Source: Streptomyces sp. NBC_00250 (lineage in GTDB: Bacteria > Actinomycetota > Actinomycetes > Streptomycetales > Streptomycetaceae). From it: a stretch of DNA of 64,000 nucleotides. The stretch lies in assembly GCF_036192275.1 (NCBI RefSeq), contig NZ_CP108088.1, forward strand, positions 4,155,501 to 4,219,500. The letters run 5' to 3'. This document shows positions 17,274-25,773 of the stretch, piece after piece (within the stretch, counting starts at the first letter, position 1; the number at the start of each line of letters is the position of its first letter). The notes under the pieces were generated by a model. It ran no database searches. It saw only the letters and a program-made list of their open reading frames with translations, and was not told where the DNA came from. The position numbers and the translations under genes were made by a program.

Positions 17274-17400
17274 GATTCCCCCCGAATTACAGACGACCAG
17301 CGGAGGAGCTTGGCTGATCATCGCCCCGGAGAGCAAGCCGGTTCAGGACATGAGACGTCGAGACGTCCCGGGACGCCCCTCGGAACCGTCGTCGGCCGCC

Positions 17401-17436
17401 GTGAGTCGTCACCGTGAGTCGTCACCGTGAGTCGTC
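17401..17436. repeat. 13-bp direct repeats (about 2.8 copies)
   Basis: GTGAGTCGTCACC is repeated head to tail at 17401 and 17414, with a partial copy at 17427. It sits between the permease start and the arsR stop. No function is evident. Confidence 0.8.
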
Positions 17437-17437
17437 G

Positions 17438-17788
17438 TCAGCCGTTCTCCGCGATCCGCTTGATGTCCGCCAGGCGTCGGTCCCAGTCGGCGGCGAGGGC
17501 GGCCATCCAGCGGGCCGTCGCGTCGAGCGCGGCCGGGCGGACCGCGTAGCGGACCTCCCGGCCGACGCGGGCGGCGGAGACGAGCCCGGCGGTGTCGAGC
17601 ACGGCCAGGTGCTTGACGATCGCCTGGCGCGAGACGGGGAGACGGGCGGCGAGAGCGGTCGCGGTGGCCTCCCCCTGCTCGGCGAGGAGGTCGAGCAGCC
17701 GACGCCGGGTGGGATCGGCGAGGGCGCCGAGCACGCTGTCGGTGGCGGACTCGGCCGCCCCCGGCCCTTCGGGGAGTTCCCGCGTCAC
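17438..17788 (-). CDS. ArsR family regulator
   Basis: The 116-residue winged-helix protein has ALADPTRRRLLDLLAEQGEA (about 22-41) and the recognition helix region VSRQAIVKHLAVLDTAGLV. It lacks the CxC metal motif of ArsR/SmtB sensors. It starts with GTG in a GTGA overlap with the upstream SRPBCC gene. The pair (SRPBCC plus ArsR) is common in actinobacteria. Operators at 18282-18332 make it a likely autorepressor. Confidence 0.9.
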   Translation of the reverse strand: MTRELPEGPGAAESATDSVLGALADPTRRRLLDLLAEQGEATATALAARLPVSRQAIVKHLAVLDTAGLVSAARVGREVRYAVRPAALDATARWMAALAADWDRRLADIKRIAENG

Positions 17789-18234
17789 GACGACGGGGCC
17801 TGCTCGGCACGCTTCTTGAACGCGTCGAGCACCTGGGGCCAGCCATCGGTGTTGTTCCGTACGGCCTGGGTGCGCAGCTCATCCGAGCCCGGGAGCGCGG
17901 CGAAGCCGCTCTCGACGACGCGGAGCCGGGTGCCGCCGTCCTCCTCGGTGAGGGTGAACTCGACGAGGGTGGTGTTGTCGTCGGTCAGCTCCTGCCCGGA
18001 GAAGGCGCTGGCCCAGCGGTACGCGACGTAGGTCGGCGGCTCGACCTTCTCGACGCGTACGGGGAAGGTGCCGTGCACGGAGTTCTTCGCGACCATCGAC
18101 TCGCCCTCGCGGGCCACGGTCCCGGCCAGGCTCCCTTCGTCGGCCACCCAGAAACCGGGCTGGGCGACCAGGGTCCAGACGCGCTCCAGAGGTGCGTCGA
18201 TGAGGGTTTCGCGCTCGATCCGGTCCTCGCTCAT
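17785..18234 (-). CDS. SRPBCC (AHSA1-like) domain protein
   Basis: The 149-residue START-fold protein has the AHSA1-type opening IERETLIDAPLERVWTLVA and WPQVLDAFKKRAE near the end. Such proteins bind hydrophobic ligands; catalysis is not established. RBS AAGGAG precedes ATG 18234. It is the first gene of a two-gene operon with the ArsR gene. Confidence 0.85.
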   Translation of the reverse strand: MSEDRIERETLIDAPLERVWTLVAQPGFWVADEGSLAGTVAREGESMVAKNSVHGTFPVRVEKVEPPTYVAYRWASAFSGQELTDDNTTLVEFTLTEEDGGTRLRVVESGFAALPGSDELRTQAVRNNTDGWPQVLDAFKKRAEQAPSS

Positions 18235-18281
18235 GGGGGACTCCTTCTTCGCGTAGGAAGCGCCACCTGAAAGGAAGTGAC

Positions 18282-18332
18282 TGCAACCCCAGAGTTGCAC
18301 ATGCCCTCCTCGGTCGCAACCACACGGTTGCA
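18282..18332. promoter_or_regulatory. Twin GCAAC-N6-GTTGC operators
   Basis: Two perfect inverted repeats GCAAC-N6-GTTGC (18283-18298 by core 18283-18298, and 18316-18331) lie upstream of the SRPBCC-arsR operon, 33 bases centre to centre, close to three helical turns. They are the likely binding sites of the ArsR-type regulator. Confidence 0.75.
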
Positions 18333-18381
18333 CCTCGGAGAGCGTGGGCGTGCATGCAGGTGCGGGCGAAGGCCCGACGGC

Positions 18382-19332
18382 TCACTTGCTCCGCGGGACC
18401 CCGCGCAGGTCGGGGTCGCTCTCCGGGGCAGCGCCCGGCTCGGCCACCGGCCACGCTATTTCCATCTGGTTGTCCGGGTCGTCCGGAGTGCCGGTCCAGC
18501 GGAGGAAGGTCGAGCGGACCGGGCCCGCGAAGGTGAAGCCGTGCTCGGCGATCCAGTTCGCGACGGCGTCGTACGCGGTGAGGATCTCGGGGAAGGCCGT
18601 CGCCGCGCCCTCCACCACGGTGCAGGCATACGTGCGCTCCGGGTCGTCCCGTACGGACATCCCCTCACCCAACTCCCCCGGCTGCGCGCCCGACTCCCAG
18701 AACGGCAGGCACGCCTCGACCAGGGTTTCGTTCTCCTCGTCGCAGAGCCCGTGGTACCGGACGAACGCGGGCCCGGTGAACGTGAGCGGCCCCCGGCCCG
18801 CGACCGCGTACAGCTTCTCGTAGGCGGTACGGAGGAACGGGTCCAGGCCGTGGTGGTTCACCGTCGCGCCGAGCACGAGAACGCGCTCGGGGGTGCTCTG
18901 GCGGAGGGTGACGCGGTGGTTCATCTCGGCTCCTTCGGTCAGTCCGGCCAGTCCGCTCGATCCGGTCGATCCGGTCGGTCCGCTCGGTCCGGTCAGTCTC
19001 GTCAACAGGCTGTGGACGACGGAGCGCTGGACGTCGAGCCGGCGCTCGGCGGCTTCGAGGTGCGCTCGGAGTGCCCGTTCCAGGTCGGCGGCATCGCCGC
19101 CGCCGCCCGCGAGCAGGGCGCGCACCCGCTCGACCGGCATGTCCAGCTGCCGCAGCGCACGGACGAGCTGTGCGCCGCGGAGCTGGTCACGCCGGAAGTA
19201 GCGGTAGCCGGTGTCCGGATCGACGAAGGCCGGTGTCAGTACACCGCTTGCGTCGTAGTGCCGCAGCGCGGTGATCGAAAGGCCACTGGCCTGCGCGAAC
19301 TGCCCGATCGGCAGCAGATTCGTCCTGTCCAC
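18382..19332 (-). CDS. MerR family regulator with GyrI-like domain
   Basis: The 316-residue protein has an N-terminal MerR HTH (IGQFAQASGLSITALRHYD, then YRYFRRDQL), a coiled-coil region to about residue 115, a Gly/Ser/Thr/Pro linker of collagen-like look (about 120-137), and a C-terminal GyrI-like/AraC-binding domain (about 145-300). This is the BltR/BmrR-like architecture, where the C-terminal domain binds small hydrophobic drugs. GTG 19332 is preferred because the MerR-type promoter just upstream would start transcription at that point, giving a leaderless mRNA. Confidence 0.85.
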   Translation of the reverse strand: MDRTNLLPIGQFAQASGLSITALRHYDASGVLTPAFVDPDTGYRYFRRDQLRGAQLVRALRQLDMPVERVRALLAGGGGDAADLERALRAHLEAAERRLDVQRSVVHSLLTRLTGPSGPTGSTGSSGLAGLTEGAEMNHRVTLRQSTPERVLVLGATVNHHGLDPFLRTAYEKLYAVAGRGPLTFTGPAFVRYHGLCDEENETLVEACLPFWESGAQPGELGEGMSVRDDPERTYACTVVEGAATAFPEILTAYDAVANWIAEHGFTFAGPVRSTFLRWTGTPDDPDNQMEIAWPVAEPGAAPESDPDLRGVPRSK

Positions 19333-19340
19333 GAGAGGAG

Positions 19341-19371
19341 ACTGTGCCGTCTCCGGTAACCCGAGAGTCAA
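19341..19371 (-). promoter_or_regulatory. MerR-type promoter with 17-bp dyad
   Basis: On the minus strand TTGACT (19371-19366) and CACAGT (19346-19341) are separated by 19 bases, the long spacing typical of MerR-controlled promoters. The near-perfect dyad TCTCGGGTTACCGGAGA (19366-19350) fills the spacer. The GTG start lies nine bases after the -10, suggesting autoregulation and a leaderless transcript. Confidence 0.75.
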
Positions 19372-19389
19372 GCCGTGGACGTGGAGGGA

Positions 19390-20019
19390 TCAGGAGCGGA
19401 CCACGAGCCGTACCGCGAGGACCACGATCAGCGTGCTCGACGCGAGCACCGTGGCCAGCCGGCCCCGGGTCCCCGTCAGGGTCCGGCCGAGCAGCGTCCC
19501 GCCCAGGGCGAGGAGGAGCTGCCAACTCGCGGAGGCGACGAGGGCCGCGACGACGAACGCGATGCGGTCGGGGAGGGTGGCGGGCGCTGAGGGGCCCGTC
19601 GCGAGGATGAGCGCGGCGAAGTAGATCACCGTCATCGGGTTGAGGATCGTGATCCCCAGGAAGGTGAGATACGCGCGGGCCGGGGTGAGTTCCGTCCCGT
19701 CGTCGCGGGACGCGAGCCCGCCCGTCCGGTACGCGGCGAGGGCCAGGTGCGCCGCCCGTACGGCGAGCACCACGAGCACCAGGGCCGAGGCCCACCGGAG
19801 CGGGGTCATCACCGGGGCCAGCAGCGGCACCAGCGCGGAGCCGCCCGCCACCGCGAGGAGTGCGTACACCCCGTCCGCCGTGGCGACGCCGAAGGCCGCA
19901 CCCGCGCCCGTACGCCAGCCGGTACGGGCCGTGACGGCCACGAGGTAGGCGCCGACCGCGCCGACCGGGATCGCGATTCCGTAGCCGGCGAGCAGGCCGG
20001 CCACCACCGCGGCGGTCAC
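19390..20019 (-). CDS. LysE family transporter
   Basis: The 209-residue membrane protein has about six helices and the LysE/RhtB features IPVGAVGAYLV near residue 17 and FLGITILNPMTVIYF near 135. Members export amino acids. GTG 20019 overlaps the stop of the DUF2087 gene (GTGA), so the two are co-translated. Confidence 0.85.
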   Translation of the reverse strand: MTAAVVAGLLAGYGIAIPVGAVGAYLVAVTARTGWRTGAGAAFGVATADGVYALLAVAGGSALVPLLAPVMTPLRWASALVLVVLAVRAAHLALAAYRTGGLASRDDGTELTPARAYLTFLGITILNPMTVIYFAALILATGPSAPATLPDRIAFVVAALVASASWQLLLALGGTLLGRTLTGTRGRLATVLASSTLIVVLAVRLVVRS

Positions 20020-20324
20020 GCGACGGCGGGGATCGCGCCTTCGGGGGAGCCGGGCCGCTGCTGTCGGCGGTAGGCCGAGCCGTCCTTGGTCCGGGCGAGG
20101 AAGCCGCCGATCACGAGATAGCGCCGCAGGGCGGAGAAGTCCTCGTGGACGGTGAGCAGGGCCTGGTTGACCTCGGGCTCGCGGTAGTCCCGACCGGCCT
20201 CGAAGAGGGTCTCGGCGAGGTGGTCGAGGAGGGCCTCGCGGCGGGCGGGCCTGCGCGGGATCGCCTTGAGGCGCCCGTCGGCGGAGAACAGGTCCGCGAC
20301 GGGGCGGGAAGGATGACTGGTCAT
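20016..20324 (-). CDS. DUF2087 domain protein
   Basis: The 102-residue protein matches DUF2087 (LKAIPRRPARREALLDHLAE; REPEVNQALLTVHEDFSALRRYL; then GFLARTKDGSAYRR). This is a winged-helix-like module often attached to regulators. It heads a two-gene operon with LysE, so it may regulate or sense for the exporter. Confidence 0.8.
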   Translation of the reverse strand: MTSHPSRPVADLFSADGRLKAIPRRPARREALLDHLAETLFEAGRDYREPEVNQALLTVHEDFSALRRYLVIGGFLARTKDGSAYRRQQRPGSPEGAIPAVA

Positions 20325-20422
20325 GGCGGAGAAGCCTGACGGCCATCGACCCCACCCCGCAAAGGGTTTTACCTCCCGTCGGCCCCAGGGGACGTTCGGG
20401 GGCGATCAGAGGTTTCGTCCGC

Positions 20423-20701
20423 TCACTTCAGCATGACGTTCACGGCCTCCTGCACCGTGGGCAGGATCGTGGGGAGACCGCCCTGGTCGAAGATCGGCTT
20501 GGCCTTCTCCACGAAGGCGAGGAACGCGTCCTCGGAGTCCCAGAAGTCCACGATCCGCCATCCCCCGCTCCCGTCGGGCCCGGCGGCGTGCGCGATGAAC
20601 CCGGCCGGCGGAAACCACTCGGTGGCCTCAAGGAGCCGCGTCGTGTCCTCGTACTGCTTCCGGGTGCCGCCGGGGATCTCGACGGTGACGATGACAGCCA
20701 T
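20423..20701 (-). CDS. Small ABM-like (dimeric alpha/beta barrel) protein
   Basis: A 92-residue protein starting MAVIVTVEIPGGTRKQYED. GWRIVDFWDSEDAFLAFVEK at the centre is typical of small antibiotic-biosynthesis-monooxygenase-like folds widespread in Streptomyces. It has no cofactor motif. The start is set by the conserved N-terminal strand; the frame stays open 29 codons upstream. Confidence 0.65.
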   Translation of the reverse strand: MAVIVTVEIPGGTRKQYEDTTRLLEATEWFPPAGFIAHAAGPDGSGGWRIVDFWDSEDAFLAFVEKAKPIFDQGGLPTILPTVQEAVNVMLK

Positions 20702-20811
20702 GGCGCTGCTCCTGTACGGGGACGGGGATGAGGGTCGGGGGGATCCCGACCAGCACACCAGCGAGCAGGGCACCCCGCACGGCAGCACGCCCCGAACGAG
20801 CTACGCGGCCG

Positions 20812-21576
20812 TCAGCCGGCGGGAAGGACCTCCACACCCCGCGCCGTGAGCTGCTCGACCACCGGGTCCCGCGGGTCGGCGTCGGTGATCAGCCCACTGA
20901 TCTCTTCCCAGGGCAGGACACGGAACCGCGAAGCCGTGCCGATCTTCTCGGAGGAGGCGAGGACGTAGGTGTCCGCCGCCCGTGCCGCCAGGGCCCGCTT
21001 CATCGCGGCCTCCTCGGCGTCGCCGGTGGTCAGTCCCGCGTCGGGGTGCACGCCGGTGACACCGAGGAAGCAGAGGTCGGCGGAGACGTTCTGCGCGGCC
21101 TCGACGGCGGCCGCACCGCAGGCGACCGCCGAGTGCTTGTAGATGCGGCCGCCGATGAGGAAGACCTCCACCTGTGGATGGTCGATCAGGGCGGCGGCGA
21201 TCGTCGGACTGTGCGTGATCACCGTGCAGGCCAGATCCTGCGGGAGCGCGTGGACGACGGCCAGGGCGGTGGTGCCGCCGTCGAGGATCAGCGCACCGCC
21301 CGGCCGCACCAGACCGGCGGCCACCTCCGCCACCTTCCGCTTGCCGTCCGGGGCGACGGACTGCCGCGACCGGTAGTCCGCCACGGCCGGCGAAACGGGC
21401 AGCGCCCCGCCGTAGACCCGCTGGCACAGTCCCTCGCTCGCGAGGTCGCGCAGGTCGCGCCGCACGCTGTCCTCGGAGATCCCCAGCTCGGCGGCGACGT
21501 CCTTGGCGACGATCTTGCCCTCCCGGGCGAGTAGTTCCAGCAGGTGGTCGCGCCGTTCGGCAGCCAGCATCCGCAT
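20812..21576 (-). CDS. DeoR family transcriptional regulator
   Basis: The 254-residue protein has a DeoR HTH (RRDHLLELLAREGKI; ISEDSVRRDLRDLASEG; QRVYGGALP) and the sugar-phosphate-sensing domain with LILDGGTTALAV and FLIGGRIYKHS. These repressors sense phosphorylated sugars or nucleosides. RBS CAGGAGA precedes ATG 21576. It is divergent, 43 bases apart, from the DUF4406-like/NUDIX operon. TGCA-N6-TGCA in the gap (about 21590-21603) is a possible operator. Confidence 0.9.
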   Translation of the reverse strand: MRMLAAERRDHLLELLAREGKIVAKDVAAELGISEDSVRRDLRDLASEGLCQRVYGGALPVSPAVADYRSRQSVAPDGKRKVAEVAAGLVRPGGALILDGGTTALAVVHALPQDLACTVITHSPTIAAALIDHPQVEVFLIGGRIYKHSAVACGAAAVEAAQNVSADLCFLGVTGVHPDAGLTTGDAEEAAMKRALAARAADTYVLASSEKIGTASRFRVLPWEEISGLITDADPRDPVVEQLTARGVEVLPAG

Positions 21577-21619
21577 TCTCTCCTGTTCTTGCACGTTTCT
21601 GCATGTATCGTAGCGCGCC

Positions 21620-22075
21620 ATGACCGACATCCCGACGCGTGACAAGCCGACGAGTGACAAGCAGACGCGTGACAAGCAGACGCGTGACAAGCCGATGCTC
21701 ATCCTCATCGCCGGGCCCTACCGCTCCGGCACCGACGGCGACCCGCAGGCCATGGCCGCCAACCTCGCCCGCCTCGAAGCGGCGGCCTGGCCGATCTTCG
21801 CCGCGGGCCACCTCCCGGTGATCGGCGAATGGATCGCCCTGCCCGTCCTTCACTCGGCCGGCGCGGGCCTGACCGACCCCCTCGCCGACCAGGTGCTCTA
21901 CCCGGCCGCCGACCGCCTGCTCGCCCACTGCGACGCCGTACTGCGCCTGCCCGGCGACTCCACCGGCGCCGACCAGGACGTCGCCACCGCCCGCCACCGC
22001 GGCCTGCCGGTCTACAGCGACGTGGCGGAGATCCCCCGCCGCACACCGCACGGGGAGAGGGAGGCGCAAGCATGA
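21620..22075 (+). CDS. DUF4406/nucleoside deoxyribosyltransferase-like protein
   Basis: The core MLILIAGPYRSG (from an in-frame ATG at 21695) and VLRLPGDSTGADQDVATARHRGLPVY match the DUF4406 family, related to nucleoside 2-deoxyribosyltransferases. If ATG 21620 is used, the product is 151 residues with a 25-residue repetitive N-terminus (PTRDKPTSDKQTRDKQTRDK) encoded by four 15-base repeats; if 21695 is used it is 126 residues. The stop overlaps the NUDIX start (ATGA), so the genes act together. A role in nucleoside or NAD-like metabolite salvage fits the DeoR and NUDIX neighbours. Confidence 0.75.
   Translation: MTDIPTRDKPTSDKQTRDKQTRDKPMLILIAGPYRSGTDGDPQAMAANLARLEAAAWPIFAAGHLPVIGEWIALPVLHSAGAGLTDPLADQVLYPAADRLLAHCDAVLRLPGDSTGADQDVATARHRGLPVYSDVAEIPRRTPHGEREAQA
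21633..21692. repeat. Four 15-bp tandem repeats at gene start
   Basis: Unit (C/A)GACGCGTGACAAGC, four copies with two variants. It is in frame with the downstream gene but precedes its conserved domain, so it is either a disordered N-terminus or untranslated leader. Confidence 0.9.
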
Positions 22076-22818
22076 CCGCCGACCGCGCGAGGGGCGACCT
22101 GAGCACCACCCCCACGAGGGGACGCGCGAGCGAGCGCCCCGGCGTCGGCGTCCCCGACCACCGCGACCGACCCGGAGTCGAAGTCCCCGACCATCGCGGC
22201 CGGACCGGACTCCACCAGGCCGGGCGCGCCCTCGACCGGAACCCCGGCGTCGTGGTCCGTGACGTCGAGCTGACCTCCCAGGGCTGGCACGTCCTGCGGC
22301 GGACCACCTTCGACTACCGCCGCCGCGACGGACGTTGGGTCACGGAGCAGCGTGAGACCTACGACCGGGGCAACGGCGCCGTCGTCCTGCCGTACGACAC
22401 CGCACGCCGCACCGTGCTGCTCACCCGCCAGTTCCGCTACCCGGCCTACGTGAACGACCACCCCGACGGCATGCTCGTCGAAGCGGCGGCCGGGCTGCTC
22501 GACGCCGACGACCCGCTCACCGCGGTCCGCCGCGAGAGCGCCGAGGAACTCGGCGTCACCCTCGGCCCCCTCACCCATGTCCTCGACGCCTACATGAGCC
22601 CCGGCTCCGTCACCGAGCGCCTCCACTTCTTCGCCGCCCCCTACACCCCGGCCGACCGCACCGGGGCAGGCGGCGGACTCGAAGAGGACGGCGAGGACAT
22701 CGAGGTCCTCGAACTGCCCTTCACCGAGGCCCTCGCCATGACCCGCGACGGCCGCATCGCCGACGGCAAGACCATCCTGCTCCTGCAATGGGCTGCCCTG
22801 GACGGCCCGTTCGCCTGA
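22072..22818 (+). CDS. NUDIX hydrolase (NudK-like)
   Basis: The 248-residue protein has a NUDIX box (GLLDADDPLTAVRRESAEEL, about 140-159), with Asp at the position usually Glu early in the box and an intact REXXEE core. VVLPYDTARRTVLLTRQFRYPAY before it is typical of GDP-mannose/ADP-ribose pyrophosphatases. It hydrolyses a nucleoside diphosphate conjugate. The first 45 residues are unconserved and contain an imperfect repeat (PGVEVPDHRGR-like). ATG overlaps the previous stop. Confidence 0.88.
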   Translation: MTADRARGDLSTTPTRGRASERPGVGVPDHRDRPGVEVPDHRGRTGLHQAGRALDRNPGVVVRDVELTSQGWHVLRRTTFDYRRRDGRWVTEQRETYDRGNGAVVLPYDTARRTVLLTRQFRYPAYVNDHPDGMLVEAAAGLLDADDPLTAVRRESAEELGVTLGPLTHVLDAYMSPGSVTERLHFFAAPYTPADRTGAGGGLEEDGEDIEVLELPFTEALAMTRDGRIADGKTILLLQWAALDGPFA

Positions 22819-22919
22819 GACACCTGGTTGCGGACGCGCGGAGTGCGGGTTTCGGGGGTCGGGGTTCGGGATGCGAGTTCGGCGTTCGGGATGCGAGGGT
22901 CTGGGTTCGGGATGCGAGG
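22819..22919. repeat. Short intergenic repeats GTTCGGGATGCGAG
   Basis: The gap between the NUDIX stop and the serine hydrolase stop holds three copies of a GTTCGGGATGCGAG-like unit (about 22865-22920) and related GTTTCGGGG variants. No gene and no clear terminator hairpin. Confidence 0.6.
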
Positions 22920-24050
22920 TCAGTCGGTGAGCGCTGCGCCGACTATGTCCTGGATGCGCTTGAGGACATCGCCGCTCCCCGTCGTGTTCAGCGAGTACAC
23001 GACACGGTGCCGGAGGTCCTTCGTGGCGAAGAAGCCGTTGTCCCAGCCGGGGCGGGACCCCGTCTTGCCCCAGACGGACTCCTTCTCGTTGAGCTTGTAG
23101 CGCATGAGTCCGCCGACGCTGAAGCAGGCGGGACCGCCGAGGCAGTTCTTGTTGTCGGCGGAGCTCTTCACGTTCGGCACGTCGAAGACCAGCTTCTGCT
23201 GGGCGGGCGGGAGCAGACGCCCCCGGAACAACGCGGTGAAGAACCGGTCCAGGTCGGCGGCGGTGGAGATCATGCCGCCCTCCGCCCACGGGTAGGGGCT
23301 CTGCTCCGTGACGTCCTGCCCGGCGACGTACACCGTCGCGTGGGGTGAGGGAATTCTCAGGTCGTCGGCGGCGGGCAGGCTGGTGTGGCGGAGGTGCAGC
23401 GGCCGGATGATCCTCCGCTCCAGCTCGCCGGCGAAGGAACGGCCGGTGACCTTCTCGACGAGCAGTCCGAGGACGAGGGAGTTGAGTCCGTTGTACTGCT
23501 GCTCCGAGCCGGGGGCCGGCGGCGGCACGTTCGCCGCGGCGGCCGCGGCGAACGACTCCCGCAGGGAGTCCTGGGGCGTCACGGACTTGAACTGCCACCC
23601 GGGCCCGTCGTACGGGCCCGGGGTCCGGGCCGGCCTGGGAAACCCGCTGGTGTGGTCGAGGAGCCGGCGCACGGTGACCCCGTCGTACGCCTCGGGGAGC
23701 AGCTCGGGGACGTATCTGCGCGCGGGGGCGTCGAGTGCTATCCGGCGCTCGGCGACGAGTTGGAGGACGACGGTGTTGGTGAACGTCTTGGTGACACTGC
23801 CGATCCGGAAATGAGCGTCGGCGGTGACCGGCCCGGCGGCCGCCCCCTTCCCGTCGTGTCTGACGACCGCACCCGCGATGACGCCATCGGGCAGGCGGCC
23901 GAGGATGTCCTTGACAGTGGCGCCCGTGGCCAACGGGGTCTCGGCCTGGGCGGTGCCGGCCTCCGTCGCGGCGAAGGCCGCGGGCGCCGCGACACCGGCG
24001 GTGAGAGCGGCGGCCAAGGCGAGGCTGGTGGCGGCGAGACGCGTGCGCAT
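22920..24050 (-). CDS. Secreted serine hydrolase (beta-lactamase/DD-peptidase fold)
   Basis: The 376-residue protein has a Sec signal peptide (MRTRLAATSLALAAALTAG, cleavage around AFAAT) and the class C penicillin-binding fold: nucleophile motif SVTK (about residue 89) and a WGKTGSRPG KTG-box (about 320). The YxN motif seems to read QYNGLN, so the third residue is Gly instead of Asn. It probably acts as a D,D-carboxypeptidase or esterase in the cell envelope. Confidence 0.88.
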   Translation of the reverse strand: MRTRLAATSLALAAALTAGVAAPAAFAATEAGTAQAETPLATGATVKDILGRLPDGVIAGAVVRHDGKGAAAGPVTADAHFRIGSVTKTFTNTVVLQLVAERRIALDAPARRYVPELLPEAYDGVTVRRLLDHTSGFPRPARTPGPYDGPGWQFKSVTPQDSLRESFAAAAAANVPPPAPGSEQQYNGLNSLVLGLLVEKVTGRSFAGELERRIIRPLHLRHTSLPAADDLRIPSPHATVYVAGQDVTEQSPYPWAEGGMISTAADLDRFFTALFRGRLLPPAQQKLVFDVPNVKSSADNKNCLGGPACFSVGGLMRYKLNEKESVWGKTGSRPGWDNGFFATKDLRHRVVYSLNTTGSGDVLKRIQDIVGAALTD

Positions 24051-24190
24051 CGAATGTCCTCCGGAGCGGTGCTGACGGGACCTGCTGACACCACCAACTC
24101 TGCTCCGTGCAGCGGCCGTAGCCCATCGGTGATCACCCTGATCGGACCCCTACCGACCCCTGGCCCGCCCCCTGCCCCGACCCCTGATCA

Positions 24191-24216
24191 TGAACCGGGG
24201 GTGATCCCCCGGTTCA
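24191..24216. terminator. Hairpin at end of carboxylesterase gene
   Basis: TGAACCGGGGG (24191-24201) pairs perfectly with CCCCCGGTTCA (24206-24216) around a TGAT loop. It overlaps the last codon and stop of the minus-strand esterase gene. Confidence 0.75.
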
Positions 24217-25773
24217 GGGACGCAGAACCGGAAACTCGACCTCGGCCCACAGAGCACGGAGGGCAGGGAGCGCGCCGGGGGCAGGGAGAGCACCGGGGGC
24301 AGGGAGCGCGCCGAGGTTGCCCGACCCGTCCTCGACGCGGCTGTCGTCCGTGCTCCATACGGCGGCGGCCTGGCTGCCGGAGTTGTCGACCGGCAGCCAG
24401 CCTGGGTCCCCGGTGGTGGCGAAGTCGGCCCAGGCGCGCACCATGCGGCGGCCCAGTTCGTGGTCGGCGGGCGTGGGCGTACCGCCGATGAGGAAGGCCG
24501 CGGAGTCGTCGCCCTGGTTGCCGAAGGCGAAGGGGATGTCCGCGCAGTGCCAGGCCCGTACGACCCCGCCCGGCCCGGTGCGCCGACGGTCGAAGCGGGA
24601 CAGGAACGCCCGGCCGCCGGCACGGGCGTGAGCCTCGGCGAGCCGGTTGCTGTACTCGCCGAACAGCAGGTCGCCGAAGACGGCGAGGTAGACGTCGAGA
24701 ACCGGGGCAGCGGACATCGCGGCGCGATAGCCGTCCACCAGGCCACCCGGGAGGCCGAAGTCCGCAGCGAAGAGAGCGAGTTGCTCGTCGGTGGTGATCT
24801 TCGCGCAGCTGTCGACGGCGTCGAGCAGCCAGTACTCCTCCGTGGTGTGGCAGACCAGCAGGTCCACCCCGCGCGTCGCGCCGGCGGCCATCCCCGTGAG
24901 GGGGTCGACGGGCAGGACGTCGCCGTCGAGGACCGGGGCGTAGAGCGAGGGGTCGTAGTGGCGGGATCCGGAGGCGGGGTCGCGCCGGTAGTCGTCGACG
25001 ACCTGGTCGGAGGCGGTGACCAGGGCCTGCGGAGCCATGGAGGCCAGGCCCTCGGGCGTGGCGGGGCAGCCTGCCGCCGCGGCGATCTCGCCGGTGGTCG
25101 CGGCGGCGATGTCGCGGGTGTAGTACGGGCTGGCGACGCTGTGGGCGATGGCCCGGTGGAACAGGCCGCGGGCGCTGTCCATCACCATCAGGCAGGCGAC
25201 CGATGCGGCACCGGAGGACTGGCCGGCGAGGGTGACGTTGCCGGGATCGCCACCGAAGGCGGCGATGTCGTCCCGCACCCAGCGCAGGGCCGCAACCTGG
25301 TCGAGCAGGCCCCGGTTGTCGGGGTGACCGGTGACGTCGCCGCCCGGGACGTGACCGAAGCCCTCGAACCCGATGCGGTAGTTGAGGGTGACGACGACGA
25401 GACCGGCGCGGGCGAGCGCGGTGCCGTCGAAGTCGGGCTGGGCCGACGATCCGAAGGTGTAGGCGCCGCCGTGGATCCAGACCAGAACGGGCAGACTGCC
25501 GCCGTCGCCGGCCGGGGTCCAGACGTTGACGCTGAGGATGTCCTCGTCGCCGGGGGACCACACGGGTGCGCCGGGCAGCTGCGCCGACTGCGGGGCGATC
25601 GGGCCGAACTCCGTACAGTCGCGCACGCCGGACCACGCGGGCGCAGGGACGGGTTCGCGGAACCGGTGGGCGCCGAACGGCGGGGCGGCGTAGGGGATAC
25701 CGAGGACGGCGACGACATCGGCAGCGGGCCGAAACCCTCGAACCGAACCGTTCTTCGTCTTGAAGATGTCCAT
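24214..25773 (-). CDS. Type B carboxylesterase
   Basis: The 519-residue alpha/beta hydrolase begins MDIFKTKNGSVRGF and carries GIPYAAPPFGAHRF, EDILSVNVWTP, the oxyanion-hole WIHGGAYTFGS, and the nucleophile elbow GQSSGA (about residue 190). The catalytic His is in AWHCADIPFAFG. No signal peptide, so cytoplasmic. Substrate unknown (esters, amides). Near the C-terminus a tandem GALPAP repeat (about residues 490-507, DNA about 24248-24300) is inserted before the final strand. ATG 25773 is the conserved start. Confidence 0.92.
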   Translation of the reverse strand: MDIFKTKNGSVRGFRPAADVVAVLGIPYAAPPFGAHRFREPVPAPAWSGVRDCTEFGPIAPQSAQLPGAPVWSPGDEDILSVNVWTPAGDGGSLPVLVWIHGGAYTFGSSAQPDFDGTALARAGLVVVTLNYRIGFEGFGHVPGGDVTGHPDNRGLLDQVAALRWVRDDIAAFGGDPGNVTLAGQSSGAASVACLMVMDSARGLFHRAIAHSVASPYYTRDIAAATTGEIAAAAGCPATPEGLASMAPQALVTASDQVVDDYRRDPASGSRHYDPSLYAPVLDGDVLPVDPLTGMAAGATRGVDLLVCHTTEEYWLLDAVDSCAKITTDEQLALFAADFGLPGGLVDGYRAAMSAAPVLDVYLAVFGDLLFGEYSNRLAEAHARAGGRAFLSRFDRRRTGPGGVVRAWHCADIPFAFGNQGDDSAAFLIGGTPTPADHELGRRMVRAWADFATTGDPGWLPVDNSGSQAAAVWSTDDSRVEDGSGNLGALPAPGALPAPGALPALRALWAEVEFPVLRP

